Positions 18,514 to 30,800 of a stretch of DNA of 64,000 bases are shown piece after piece (positions within the stretch are counted from its first letter, which is position 1; each line of letters starts with the position of its first letter). Location: NCBI GenBank assembly GCA_013995675.1, contig VWRR01000018.1, positions 332,501-396,500 of the forward strand. The letters are read 5' to 3'. The notes under the pieces were generated by a model that made no database searches, was not told the DNA's origin, and worked only from the letters and a program-made list of their open reading frames with translations. The DNA comes from Cyanidiococcus yangmingshanensis. Its lineage: Eukaryota; Rhodophyta; Bangiophyceae; Cyanidiales; Cyanidiaceae. Made by a program: the position numbers and the translations under genes.

Positions 18514-20079
18514 ATGAATGAACCGCCAGAGACTGGCCAGACGGCGTCATCGGCGTCGACGAGAGGCCATGGTGGGGCATCGGAACGGTTGGATCCCTGG
18601 AGTGGTCGCTATGAACGTTGTGTTCCAGTCACGGTGCGATGCGTGCAAACGGGAAGCGAGCGCGCGCACGTGCCGCTATGCGTGCAGCTGCGGGCACTTG
18701 ACGAGGGCGCGTCCCCCACAGATGATGACGTTTCGGTGACCCGATGGGTTTCGGCTGAGCATATGGGTCAAGAAGCAGCTTCGGGGACGATACGTGGCGA
18801 GTCGTTGGTCGGTGGACGCTCCTCGTTGGCATCCTTGTCGTCAGTGCGGGCGTTGCAGCTGCGCGTGACCGACCCTGCCGACCCACTTTTTCTCTATGAG
18901 TGGCACATGGGCGAGGTGGAATATCCCCGGTTTAAAGCAGACCAGTGCCTTTTTGTGGACTTTGGTCGTTTCCCTCGGACGTTGGTGGACCTGTTGGAGC
19001 AGTGCTGTCGGGAGGAGAGCGGTTTCCACGCGTTGCTGCGGGTCGAGGACGGAACAGCGCGCCTGTCCATGTTCGAGACGACGGCTTTTCGTAACCTGCC
19101 ACACCTGGCGCTTGAGTTGCAGGCAGCGTCGGAGGAGCGTTTACGGCGATATCTGGTGTCTGGTTTGCGACGGGCCGAACAGCGAGCAGTCTATCTGCAA
19201 GATGCGCTGAATCAGACCCGGGAGCTGCTGCAGGAACGCACCAGTCGGGTCGATGAGCTGATGGGCCAGGTTGCTCAGCTGCAGCAGGAGCGATCTCGTG
19301 CTTTGGATGCGGTTCGTGCCCAGCATCAAGCTGAATTGGCTGAGGCTCGGGAGCAGGCCCTGAAAGAGGCCCTCCAGAAGCAACAGGAGTGGCAGGAGGA
19401 TCGGCGGGCGCTCGAGGATCGGCATCGCGCTGAAGTGGCCGCGATGACAGAGCGCCTGCGTCAGACCGAGTCGGATCTCCAACGGCTCACCGATGAACGC
19501 TACGCACGCGAGCAGCAGATTCGGCAGCTGGAGGTCCGTCTTTCGACTCTGCAAAACGAATACGAGACGATACGTTCGGAGCTGGAACGCGCGCGAGAAG
19601 AGCATCGCCAGAGCGCACGGCACACGCATGAGCTAGAGCGTCAACTGGACGCAGCGAATATGCAGCGCCAGAGTCTGGAGCGTGCTCTCCAGGATAAAGA
19701 TGGCTGGATCGAACGCATGCGCCAAATGCTGGAGCTCGCGACGGCCCAGAAAAGCACTTTGGAAGAGACGATCCTGGCGCATAGGGAGGCGAGGGCGCGT
19801 CTCGAACGTCAGCTGGACGCAGCGGCGGCAGAGATCGAGCGCGGCAACGGAATGCTCGAACGCTTACAAGCAGCACTAAGGGAAGCGAAAGCCAAGGCGC
19901 GACTGAAAGCTGCTGTCGCCGAGCAGCAGGAAACGCTATTGCGGGAGCGTCAGCGGGAGATCGACGCACTGCGCGAAGAGTTGGCGGCGTTGACTGCGCA
20001 CGCGCGCCCCTGGCGCGCCCATGGTGCTCGTCAGGCGCCTGCGTCGCCGTCGACGGCCTCGGAGATCTCCGCTCCCTGA
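18514..20079 (+). CDS. SAS-6-like protein (N-terminal head plus long coiled coil)
   Basis: This 521-residue protein has the SAS-6 architecture. Residues about 114-205 follow the SAS-6 N-terminal head. They include LRVTDPADPLFLYEW, FKADQCLFVDFGRFPRT, LVDLLEQCC and the PISA-type stretch LSMFETTAFRNLPHLALEL. The head ends in LRRYLVSGLRRAEQ, where SAS-6 enters its coiled coil. Residues about 210-490 form an almost unbroken Gln/Glu/Arg-rich coiled coil (TRELLQERTSRVDELMGQV onward), and the tail is short and Pro/Ser-rich. SAS-6 forms the ninefold centriole cartwheel, yet red algae have no centrioles or flagella, so the role here is open; a spindle-pole structure is one guess. The related XRCC4/CCDC61 fold is the main alternative, but the PISA-like text favours SAS-6. 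It converges with the cyclin gene. Confidence 0.75.
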   Translation: MNEPPETGQTASSASTRGHGGASERLDPWSGRYERCVPVTVRCVQTGSERAHVPLCVQLRALDEGASPTDDDVSVTRWVSAEHMGQEAASGTIRGESLVGGRSSLASLSSVRALQLRVTDPADPLFLYEWHMGEVEYPRFKADQCLFVDFGRFPRTLVDLLEQCCREESGFHALLRVEDGTARLSMFETTAFRNLPHLALELQAASEERLRRYLVSGLRRAEQRAVYLQDALNQTRELLQERTSRVDELMGQVAQLQQERSRALDAVRAQHQAELAEAREQALKEALQKQQEWQEDRRALEDRHRAEVAAMTERLRQTESDLQRLTDERYAREQQIRQLEVRLSTLQNEYETIRSELERAREEHRQSARHTHELERQLDAANMQRQSLERALQDKDGWIERMRQMLELATAQKSTLEETILAHREARARLERQLDAAAAEIERGNGMLERLQAALREAKAKARLKAAVAEQQETLLRERQREIDALREELAALTAHARPWRAHGARQAPASPSTASEISAP

Positions 20080-20213
20080 AAAAGTACCACCTCCTGGCCG
20101 AATCCAGATGGTTTTACTGGGTCTGTCGCATAGCGATTAGACTTGCGCTGGTCTTGCCTGACCCGGCACCGCCCATAACGGCCCCTCATGCTTTGCACGA
20201 ATACCCATTGCCG

Positions 20214-21608
20214 TCACTGGAACGGTGGCTCGAGCAACGTTACCGACGCTGGACGACGCTGAGGGTCGACTCGGTTCTGGGCTCGACCTTGCCGACGTCG
20301 CTGATGTTCGGCTGCACTTGGCGCAGCTCGTCTCCATGCAACCGATTGTTTCACAGGAGGTCTCGTGAAAGGTCTCGAATCCATTTGCATATTTGTGGCG
20401 ACTCGATGATCGCGTTCTAATTGACCAGAAAGCGCTTTCGAACCGGACGGACGTGCTGATGTAGCTGTCTGATCATCGATCGAAATCTGCACTGCGCTTC
20501 CTCCGAGGCTCGTGTCTGGGTGCGGGACGAGTGCACGCACCGAGTCAGCAAGTCGCTGCCAGACGGCAGCGTCAGCGACTTGAAGCTGCGCCCGACAGAG
20601 CCGAGCGAAATAGTCCGCGCGCATGCGATCGAGCGCTGATGCTAGCGTGGCCGCGTCCACATTGCACTCGCGTAGCCAACGTGCTACATAGTCGCCAGTT
20701 GGCAGACGACATAAACGCATCGCAAGACAGAGTGCTGCGGCCGCCAACTCCTCCTTCGGGTACAGACAAGCACACACAGTTCGATGGGCCTCGTTCAGAA
20801 ACGAGCACGCCACTTGCAGCAGCGGTTTCACGGCGGTCTCTGACCACGGCACTGCCTCTTCATGGTGTGCTCGCGCCAGCTTCTCCAGTTGTGCCCACTG
20901 TGCAAACATCATCCGGTGGACACTCTCGCCGACGTCCAGGTCCCAGTTGAGCGTATGGAGCACATCCCGTTCCGCCTGAGCAATGCGCTCACGGCAGCGG
21001 ACGAAGAGGTCACGATGGAGGTGTTCATCCAGCACGAGACGTCCAGCGGTGCGGAGCGCATAACTCTGAGAGACGAGCTCACGCATTCGAACCACATTCT
21101 CGGTCGCTTTACAGGCAATGGAGACGCAGGCCGTAACAATATCCAGGTCGTTCCAGGGTTCACCGAAGGACTCGACCAGAAAGAAGCGATGGAACAGTAG
21201 GCGCGCAACAATGAGCGTCGTCACTGGTAGACGCAGTCCGCTCCGGACGCGTTCACTCAGACCAGTTCTGTCGGCGCCGCTTGGCTCGTGGGTGCCCTCA
21301 GCCGAGGCCGAACCCACTGGTTCCCCTATTCGTTGGCATAGACGGTCCATGAACGCCATCGCCAACCGACGTCGCCTTTCGTCCTCCTCGATAGCGTGCA
21401 GGTCGAGCGTAGCGGTCTCGGACGCCCCGCGTCTGGATGTTGCGCTGTGGATGCTCACTTCACGGGCCGTGAAAACCCACAGCGAGTCCAACTGGCGAAG
21501 CGGCTTGACGGACCTGGCGACACCACACGACGCGACTGCTCCATTTCGAAACAAGCCCGCGGCGATGACGGTCCCGCCTCGACGCCATCGCTCGGTTGTT
21601 GTGACCAT
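20214..21608 (-). CDS. Cyclin of the transcriptional (K/T/L-like) type
   Basis: The protein has about 464 residues. The cyclin box spans about residues 75-260. RSGLRLPVTTLIVARLLFHRFF opens it, followed by DLDIVTACVSIACKATENVV (the usual 'vA..clflAgKveE' helix with ACKATEN). Next come RIAQAERDVLHTLNWDLDV and a second repeat around LKVACSF-like and AAALCLAMRLCRLP. The order and the helix ending in LNWDL resemble cyclins C/K/T/L, partners of CDK8/9/12 that phosphorylate the RNA polymerase II tail. The closest subfamily cannot be fixed by eye. The C-terminus is basic and probably disordered. The frame is open from a GTG at 21653; the first ATG is 21608. Confidence 0.8.
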   Translation of the reverse strand: MVTTTERWRRGGTVIAAGLFRNGAVASCGVARSVKPLRQLDSLWVFTAREVSIHSATSRRGASETATLDLHAIEEDERRRRLAMAFMDRLCQRIGEPVGSASAEGTHEPSGADRTGLSERVRSGLRLPVTTLIVARLLFHRFFLVESFGEPWNDLDIVTACVSIACKATENVVRMRELVSQSYALRTAGRLVLDEHLHRDLFVRCRERIAQAERDVLHTLNWDLDVGESVHRMMFAQWAQLEKLARAHHEEAVPWSETAVKPLLQVACSFLNEAHRTVCACLYPKEELAAAALCLAMRLCRLPTGDYVARWLRECNVDAATLASALDRMRADYFARLCRAQLQVADAAVWQRLADSVRALVPHPDTSLGGSAVQISIDDQTATSARPSGSKALSGQLERDHRVATNMQMDSRPFTRPPVKQSVAWRRAAPSAAEHQRRRQGRAQNRVDPQRRPASVTLLEPPFQ

Positions 21609-22116
21609 GACGCACGTCTCGGTCTTTTCCGGTCTACAGGACGCATTGTACACACCCTTGTCCCCGTTTCGGAGAAGACGTCACCGCTCGGGCAAGGAGA
21701 GCGCTCACGGGTCGCCGCGTCCACGGACAGCCGCGCTCGTGCGCACCAACGCCCTGCGACCCGTTACAGGGACCAACCCTGCACTATAGACAAACAGCCC
21801 GGGTCAACCGAGACACAACAAATAAACTGACGCACACCGTGATCAACCGGGTCCGTCGTCGCGTTTCGTGTACCCGAGCAGTGGCTCGTCGTGCCGGACA
21901 AGCGCGTCGTGGGAAACCCATTGGGTTGTGCGGTCGTGGCGTAGACGCGGTTCGCAGCGCCGTCGTCGCAGCGGCAGTTGTTTTCGATTGTCGGTCGTGT
22001 CTCCTCTGCAGACCAGGTTCAACCATGCTGATCATGGAGTGGCTTTGTTGTCCATTCGGAAAAAGATGATCGTTACGAGACCAACGTCAGTTTACCCGCT
22101 TCGTTCTCCTTCGCCT
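21609..22116. other. Spacer between cyclin and GapA genes
   Basis: About 500 bp lie between the cyclin start and the GapA stop, both on the minus strand, so this holds the cyclin promoter and the GapA 3' flank. No additional gene, repeat or RNA was recognised. Confidence 0.5.
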
Positions 22117-23332
<1,216 letters not shown>

Positions 23333-24136
23333 CGCTAGAAAGTAACTCTGTTCTAAATTTCAATTCAAAAGCACAACAGACTAGAGGAACCTAGAAGCGT
23401 CGATCGTATCCTAGAGCACAGACACGGACAGACACACACACAGACAGAGAGACTCGGCCGTCAAAGGTTGCAACACCTGAGGTTGCTAATAGAATGGCGT
23501 CCTGAGCACCATCCATTCCATGCCGTGGATGCGTCGCGGCCGTCGGCGTCTGCGTGCGCATGCACGCGCGAGCGAGCACAAGGCGACGCGGCGCGCGAGC
23601 CGTTCGCCGAGGCGATTGGAGCGCACGCGGCAGGCGATCCGCCAGCAGCCATCCATCCACGACGGCGACGACGGCGACCGCGACGACGGACGATCGACGC
23701 AACCCGTATTCGGATGCGGGCGATCGGTGATGGACCTGCCATTGAGACAAATCTGGATGATCTGGTCAGGATGTGGATCAGGCGCGGCAGCCCGCTCGCT
23801 TCCTTTGGGTCCCGTAACGAAGAACGCTGATGATGACCAGCATATACCTTGGTTAGGTCAAGGAAGGGATCAGGATGATGATTTTGAATAAAGCTGATGA
23901 CAAGCATGTGGTGTATTTGGGTGCAAGTGATGAGGCGTTCATGCATGCATGCATTTCTAGCATACATTTGGACGAAACGGTTGATGCATCTGAGGAGGGG
24001 GTCGGAACCCGGCCAGCCGGGGAGCGATGCACATCTCGGATCACTGGGTCGATCGCACGCGAGCGTTGCGGTGGCTCGAGTTCGACGCAAGTGACCAGTT
24101 GGTGCGCACTGCACGAGTCTCTATTGATGCGTGTGA
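23333..24136. promoter_or_regulatory. Shared 5' region of GapA and J-CpcE
   Basis: This 800-bp spacer separates the divergently transcribed GapA (-) and J-domain-CpcE (+) genes and must hold both promoters. It contains a CACACACAGACAGAGAGAC tract near 23430, a low-complexity GACGGCGACG stretch near 23665 and a GCATGCATGCAT run near 23943. Open frames on both strands look like chance. No specific binding site can be named. Confidence 0.5.
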
Positions 24137-25679
24137 ATGTTCACGTGTTTGGTGCCATTCTCTAGACCTAGTGTTCAGCAACGACGGGCGAGTCCGTGTC
24201 CGCGCGACAACCGGGGCAAGCTGGTGCGTGCGTGTGCCAGTTCTGGCGCGCACCAGCGCGCGCTGCGTCAGGATCTCTATCATATTCTCGAAGCGTCTCG
24301 CGAGTTCAGTACAGCAGAGGTGCGGCGCGCTTACTTAGAACAGAGTCGGCGATGGCATCCGGATCGAAACCCTGGTGATGCGAAAGCGGCGCAGCAGTTT
24401 GAGGCGGATCAAAGCGGCGTACGAGGTCCTTCGCGACGCGACGTTGCGAGCCGTCTACGACGAAGCAGGTTTTGCTGGACTCGACGCAGTCATCTCAGTC
24501 CAGTCCCGGTATGAGCGCATGAAAAAAGCGTTGGAAGCGCTTCGACAGCCGGACGAGAACGCTGCGAGTAGCGAGGAGTTGGCGTTCTGGGGGCTCGACA
24601 CAGGGAGCCTGTTTTTACTGGAGGGTGGTGCCGACGTGGCTGCCGAGCCGGAGCAAGTGTCCATGTCCGACGATCAAGTCACAAACGCTCGTCCACGATC
24701 GATTCCCGAAGCGATCGCCAATCTTTCCCATCCCGACGAGGGCTACCGCTATTATGCGGTCTGGTGGCTATCTCGCTTCCGGGTCCGGGAGGCGACCAGC
24801 GCCCTGATCAATGTGTTGCGCCACTCGAGGGACCGAACCTCGCTCGGAGGGTATCCGCTACGACGTCGAGCAGCGCTCGCGTTGGGCAATATTGGTGCGC
24901 TCGAAGCGCTGGAGGCACTTGAGGAGGCGCTCGATGGTTCTGCGGATTGGCACGTTCGCCACCGAGCGGCGGAGGCGATTGCCAAGATTCTCATGCAACA
25001 TTCCGAGTATGTTCCATCGGAGCGTTTGGTGGAGGCTCTGCTGATCCGGCTAGAGCAGTTCCAGCATGAGACAACGAGCAACGATTCGGCTGCGATGACG
25101 CCGCCCGGTTTCGACCTCTCCGCTCTGGACGATGCCAAACGAGCGCGCCTGTTGGAGATCTTCGCCAAGCGCCAGGCTGATGAAGCACGCGCCCGTCGGC
25201 GCACCCAGACACCGACGCTAGGGGTGGACATGAATTCAGCCGCAATGCAGGAGCCCTATGAATGGCTTCTCAAAGCTCTCGGGTACAGCGCGGCACGGTT
25301 GCGGCTCAATGAAGCATCTTGGGCGCGCCTGAAAGAGCGCGTGCTCGCAGCGATGCGTCCGCTGATACACCATCCCGTGCCTTTAGTTCAATACGCTGCC
25401 CACAAGGCACTTTATCAAGCGACTGGGGAGCGGGTACACTTGCAGGCGTTGCAACGTGGCCTCGCGTTCGGCGCAGAGCATCACTTTTCGCAACGTGTCC
25501 TCGTGCGCGACCTCGGTGAGCTGGGCCAGCTGGAGTCGGCCGAAGCCATTGCCAGCTGTGCCATGGTCGAGAACAGCTTCAAAGTGTTCGCGCTTCGACA
25601 GATCATGCAGCGTTCTGGGTTGGAACTCGCGCATCCGAGCCTCGAACCGCTCTTTCTTCTCCTAGATGAGCTGTTGTAG
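24137..25679 (+). CDS. cpcE: J-domain-CpcE fusion (phycocyanobilin lyase alpha-subunit homologue)
   Basis: In cyanobacteria CpcE pairs with CpcF to attach phycocyanobilin to alpha-phycocyanin. Here a plastid-type leader (MFTCLVPFSRPSVQQRRAS) is followed by a complete J domain: DLYHILEASREFSTAEVRRAY, the HPD motif in RRWHPDRNPGD, then IKAAYEVLRDATLRAVYDEAG. After a 100-residue linker comes CpcE: IPEAIANLSHPDEGYRYYAV with WWLSRF, DRTSLGGYPLRRRAALALG, and HVRHRAAEAIAKIL (HEAT repeats). A further HEAT-like C-terminal part ends in QRSGLELAHPSLEPL. The frame changes once inside the J domain: an extra G at 24401 separates AAQQF from RRIKAAYE. The second half of the J domain and CpcE share one continuous frame, so the fusion itself does not depend on that break. 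Confidence 0.85.
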
Positions 25680-26150
25680 AGGCAGTGGTAGAGTGCTTTC
25701 GACAGATTCCTATTCGAGATAGCGCGGACAGTATGGAGTTACACTGAGGCGATCATGCGCGTGCGCCTTTTGCAAGTTGGACACATCTAATGGCCGAGCA
25801 TACGCAGCTGTCCCTGACGCTCAAGCCGAAAGGGTTTTTCATGGAGAGCGCCGACGGCGACCGAACGCATCCCTTGATGCGGGAGTCGCTCCTGCCTGCG
25901 ACGTCTCTTGGGGGCGGACAGAGAAGGCCCACCAGCCGTGATTGGCGGTTGGTTCGGAACCCGTTACGACTGGTCGCCTATCCGATACAGATCCCGCCAT
26001 CTCGATTCCAAGTCTCCCACGATCCATGAACCCATCTCTGGTCATGATTGGCGGTCCCGTCTGGAAGGCATCATGGGCACCGTATCAAATGCATTGCTCT
26101 GGCGGCATTGTCGCTCATCCAGTCGGAGCAATGATGGGTTCCCATATTCC
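25680..26150. other. Convergent spacer between the CpcE and CpcF homologues
   Basis: These 470 bp carry both 3' ends. A short + strand open frame at 25790-26029 starts with an ATG but has no family resemblance. No terminator-like or repeat structure was recognised. Confidence 0.5.
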
Positions 26151-27089
26151 TCAGCGGATTGGTTCCGTCTGCTTCGGTGCGGATGACGACTCGGAAAGAC
26201 CCGGCGCCGATGCCTGTGCGAACAACGCTCGACGCGCTCGTGCTCTGACAACTGCGTCGGCGTCCTCTTGAGCGATACGTGCCAATAGCGTCGCCAAATC
26301 AGATTCGTTACCTGCCTTTTGCATGAAGCTAGAGAGCGACCAGACAACCGTGTAGCGTATCGTCCAGTCGGGATCATCCAGCAGCGATGAGAGCGCAGCA
26401 ATGGCTTCCCTACGTTTCGATTCGCCGCCCGCCGCTTGGTCGTAGCGCAGTAGGCCGAGACAGCGAACCGCCGCCCGCCGCACGTTCGGAATCGGTCCAC
26501 GCAAAGCGCACTGCTTCGCAACCGTAAAAACAGCGTCGGCGTCGCCAATCGAACCCATGGCTCGTAGCGCGTAAGCGTTCACCGCATAGTTCAGGGCGGC
26601 GACTCCCTGGAGCAGCGTCGGAATTGCCCGTTTGCCATAGAGTCGCACCAACAAGTCCACGGCCGTACGCGCCGCCACCGGGTTATTGTACCCGAGCGAA
26701 TCAACCAAGAACGGAATCAGGGTATCGGGCAGGGCCGCGTCTGAGCTATTCGCCTGCCGTTGCTGCGCCCATAGCCACTCCGCAATCTGTTGCATCGCTT
26801 CGATAAATGCTATAGGAGAGTCTGGGCCGCGTACGATCATCTGGACCAGAGGACGTATCTCTTCAGGTAGCTGCGACTCGTCAACGTCGTAGGAGAGACC
26901 CCCGTTCACCCCCGACATGCACAGAGGCGAGCGCCCCGCAGGCCAGTGATAGCGCCGACGGCGACCCGGCCCCAAGCCGCCCTGGCCAGACCAGCGGAAC
27001 TGCCGTGGAAGCCGTTGCCGAGTCACAAACGCTTCACTTGCTCGCAACCGACACTTTGTGCCGAACATGATAACCACGCTCGCAAACAT
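26151..27089 (-). CDS. cpcF: CpcF homologue (phycocyanobilin lyase beta subunit)
   Basis: This is a 312-residue HEAT-repeat protein. The leader MFASVVIMFGTKCRLRASEAF is basic and suits plastid import. The mature part follows CpcF: LIPFLVDSLGYNNPVAARTAV, VALNYAVNAYALRAMGSIGD, VRRAAVRCLGLLRYDQ and DDPDWTIRYTVVWSLSSF. These correspond to the CpcF repeats LGYNNPxAAxAAV, YNYGARAWAIRALAxIGDPRA and DPEWVVRYAAVVGL. With CpcE it should form the lyase for the alpha-84 bilin site of phycocyanin. ATGs at 27089 and 27068 are both possible starts; upstream sequence in the same frame is Arg-rich and unlikely to be coding. It faces the CpcE homologue tail to tail. Confidence 0.83.
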   Translation of the reverse strand: MFASVVIMFGTKCRLRASEAFVTRQRLPRQFRWSGQGGLGPGRRRRYHWPAGRSPLCMSGVNGGLSYDVDESQLPEEIRPLVQMIVRGPDSPIAFIEAMQQIAEWLWAQQRQANSSDAALPDTLIPFLVDSLGYNNPVAARTAVDLLVRLYGKRAIPTLLQGVAALNYAVNAYALRAMGSIGDADAVFTVAKQCALRGPIPNVRRAAVRCLGLLRYDQAAGGESKRREAIAALSSLLDDPDWTIRYTVVWSLSSFMQKAGNESDLATLLARIAQEDADAVVRARARRALFAQASAPGLSESSSAPKQTEPIR

Positions 27090-27859
27090 ATTGCACGTGT
27101 TGTCGACGTCAGCGCCCACGAATATGCAGACCCGGTCGCGCACGCATCCAGTTACCGGACGTGACGTTGCGTGTCGTGCCTCTTGCGGCGGAGATCCGCG
27201 AGGCAGCCTGCCACGCGAAACCTGGACACGCAGCGCAACCGCGCACGCGATCAGCGACCCAGCGGGGGGCGGCAGACGCGTACCCCGTGCCACCTGCGCG
27301 TCGGTCGGGGGTCTCCGACGGCGGTCGTCCCATTTGTGTGCATATCGCCCCAGGCATACGCGCCATGGCTGGACGACGCCAACCAGGCGGTGGCGTTGCG
27401 CGTGGCCGCCGTCGGCGACACCCTGGATCGCAGACGGCACCTACCGGGTCAGCGATGGCGGCGGATGGCCCCTGCCTGCCCCAGACCTGTATCGTTCGCC
27501 TCGCTGAGCCGCTGCTGAGGGCGGCCCGTTGGTGCGTGCCACGCGTTCCTGGGGCCCACTCCGAGTGCACCCACCCCTTCATGCACTGGTAGTTTGTGTG
27601 TTTGAGTGACCACGCTGATGGGCTCAAAGTGTCTGTGCTGATCTCGGCGACCTTGACCGGGATTGATGTTGACCGTGGGCGAGCGTCCTGTTGCAAAGGT
27701 GTCACGGCCTGCAGGGGGACCTGCGAGCCCATGTCTCAGCACTGGAACGAACGAGTTTGGTTGGCCAACAAGACTGCTGTGTTTCCCCCAGAACAGGACT
27801 CGTTTGCTGAGCGGGTGGTAAGAGCAGGACACAACCTGGACTTGGGAGGCGGGAACGAT
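27090..27859. other. Spacer upstream of CpcF and the exportin-like gene
   Basis: This GC-rich 770-bp region between two divergent genes has open frames on both strands that show no family resemblance. It presumably carries both promoters. Confidence 0.45.
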
Positions 27860-30800
27860 ATGGCATCATCGTCATCATTATTATCGGCGTCTGTTCTGGA
27901 GGCGTTGGACTGCGGGTCTGATTGGCGAGACAGCCACGTGTCTGCAGGAGTGTGTCGGGGCGCTGGTCGAGGACGCACTGTCGCCATCGCGGCGACCGTT
28001 GGTGCTTGCACCTGCGCGGCGGCACCAGCTCCTATTGTGTCTGCGTCGTTGGGCTCGCGACGCACTGCGGCGCAAGGTAGAAACGCAACCACTGGATTGC
28101 ATCATCCGCGGTAGAGACTTTGAAGACTACTGCGATCGTCCTAGACGAGCGCTTGTTGGACTGGTTCGTGAACGAGCTCGTCGTGCGGCATCCAGCCACC
28201 AACGGCCAAAGCGTGGTTTCGTGGTCGCTGGACCCGAGCGGCGTCGGAGTCTGGCATGTACTGGTTGAGGCGCTGCGCTGTTGGCTCCAGTCACAGGCCG
28301 GGCTCGTTGTTCTGCTGGAAACGCCCGCTGACGCTCCAGCACAGCAACGTGATCAGTTACACGCGCTACGCTGCTGGCGAGACTGGTGGCGTAACCAAGC
28401 ACTCCCCATGCTGTGGCGTCAAGCGGCGGAAAGCTGCCTGCGGTTCCTCTCATGGTTCCGTTCTGGATATGTACAAGCCAGCTCAGACGGCGCTACAGCT
28501 TGGTCTGAGAAGCCTAGCGTCCAGCACTCGATGGTTGTCGTCACCTTTGTCTCGCTGATGGAACGTCTCCTATTTGTATTGATAGAGGCATTTCCATGGA
28601 CACAAGCGGATCTGCTTGACACTGATGATGAACTCGAGGCGCCGCTAGAGAGCGAGCAAAGTATCCACCTCTCGCCAGGTGCCTGGTCAGAGGTGCTTAC
28701 GCTTTACAGTGCGCCACTTGCCGAAGGCCTGTTGACGTTGTTCGTTTTTGCCGCAGAGCGAGCGTCCGCGGAGTCATCGTGCCTCAATCTAGCGCTGACG
28801 ACCATGCAAGCGGTGCGCGTGCTCAGTCGCCTGCATCGGAGCTGCTGGGTGAGCGCCATCGATGCAGATCGTTTTCGGACGGTCTTGCTTCGGACTCTTT
28901 TCGGCTACGTTCAGGCATTCGCGGATGTAGAAGTGCCCACATTCTATAGTGTTACCCGTGAACTTGTCCTGTTTGATGTGCTGCGGCGACTCATGTGGTC
29001 ACACGGCACTGTTGCACTGCCAGGCACGCTGACCGAGGCTGGCCACACCAACGCCTCTGTGAACGATGTTTGGTCTTTCGTGCTGCAGCGGGGGCTAGCG
29101 TGGCTCGAGTCGCCCAAGCTGATTGAAGCGGTCGTCGATGCAGATCTATTGGATGCAGACCCGGCACAAGAGCGCACCGCCTGCCTGGCCGACGCATTTC
29201 TGGAGCTCTGGGATGGAGCAGTATGGCACCACCACCGAGACTGGGAGATGCGACCGCCTCTCGACGAGTGCTCTGCTGAGTCAGGCTGGGCGACCCCTCG
29301 GCCACGAGCCTAACTCGTCGGTGACGACGACGAGCTTCTACCACGACCGTTTCTTCATGGAGCGCTCGCGTTTGCTGGTGGAGCGCCTGCTTGTCAATTT
29401 CCTACCCCGCTATGCGTTGACCTGGATTGAGCGACACGGCCTAACTTCGATCCGATCCGTTGATGATTCACGTTGCAGGGCGCGACTGGCAGTGATCGCC
29501 TCGCTTGTGCGCTTTATAACGAGGCCGTGCATCGTCACCGCGCCTGGAGATGAGTCGGCGCCAGCGTCCTCGTCGGAGCCGCATGGGCTGCTCGTCCTGG
29601 AGGATCTAATCAAGCAATCGTTGGCGCAATGGAGGATCGAAGCGAACCCCAATGGAGCCGCTTCTGGTGCCCTCCTGTTTCTGCTTCTTTCGCTTCTTGG
29701 GGAACTTGTTGGCGATGAAGATCAGAGCGATGATGGAGCGCCAGCGGATCTGGACCCCAGCGCTACATCGACTTTGAGCGTTGTGCAATCAGCGAATGGA
29801 GCGCGATGGTATGCATGGTTGGAGGTGGTGCTGCTACCGCCCATGCGTACGCTGGCTGCGGTTGCCGAGACGCGTCTCGCCGCGATCACGCATTGTGAAG
29901 AGAGCCACGAAACAGCGTCGACGATCACGGCCGCTCTTTTGAGAGCCGCTACCCGATGGAGCGCTGTTCTGGGTCCGGGCTCTAATCCTGCGACGGCTGC
30001 TTGTCGTCTCTCCTCCAGGTGGATGCTTTCCGCGACGGATACGGCGCACTTGTCGGCGCTGCTCGTCCAGAACCGAGCAGATACAGTCCCTGGATTTGAT
30101 CGACCGAGACAGACTGCCTGGAGAATGCTCTGGTTTGGCGAAATTCACCGGGCGCTTTTCGCACAGGACGCACTGGTGTCGGGCGGTGGCGCTCCGACAC
30201 CTGTCGCATTCGCAGCGCTAGAGCTGCTTCGTCGTCTAGCGCGATCGTGGCCAGCGCGCGAGCATCTCTCAGCGGAGACGGTCTGGTGGCAGCAGCTCGC
30301 CGAGACATGTTTGCAGCTTGAAAACGGCTGCTGGCGCAACAGGCAACATCGATGGTGTCCAGTGCTGGTTCGCGGCCTCGGCGAATGCCTAGGTTGGGCG
30401 GCCACGACGCTCATGGCCCTGGACGAGGTGGACGTCCCCGGCCTGGGATCGCTCTGGACGGCACTCTTGCACTTGTGGATGCAATGGGTTGGCGGACACG
30501 TGCAACTGCGTGCCCAGAGTGATCCTGGTGCCAACGCCCCAGAGTGCCATCCCGAGACTCGAGCCACGCCTGTACTGGCCGCAGCGTTTGATGCGGATGC
30601 CCTGGGGCGCGCCTGCTACATCCTCGATCTGCTGCGCGGCCTGACACGAGTTTTGCAGAAGACGCAAGCGCCAGATGCTGTGGAGCCGCTTGAGATCATC
30701 GATGTCAGCCAGAGGGCCCTACCCTCACTTGTTGCCTGTTTTCAACACCGTTCGTCCTTGCCACGCAACGTTCTCAACTGGTTGGCGGATCTTGCAGGCG

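Noticed and set aside
23461-24114. 217-residue minus-strand open frame between GapA and J-CpcE
   Set aside because: Low-complexity Arg runs from a GACGGC stretch, no conserved feature, and it lies in the shared promoter.
27109-28114. Long frames on both strands upstream of CpcF
   Set aside because: Composition is Arg/Pro/Ala-rich without motifs. Only the tail from about 27860 joins plausibly to the exportin-like gene.
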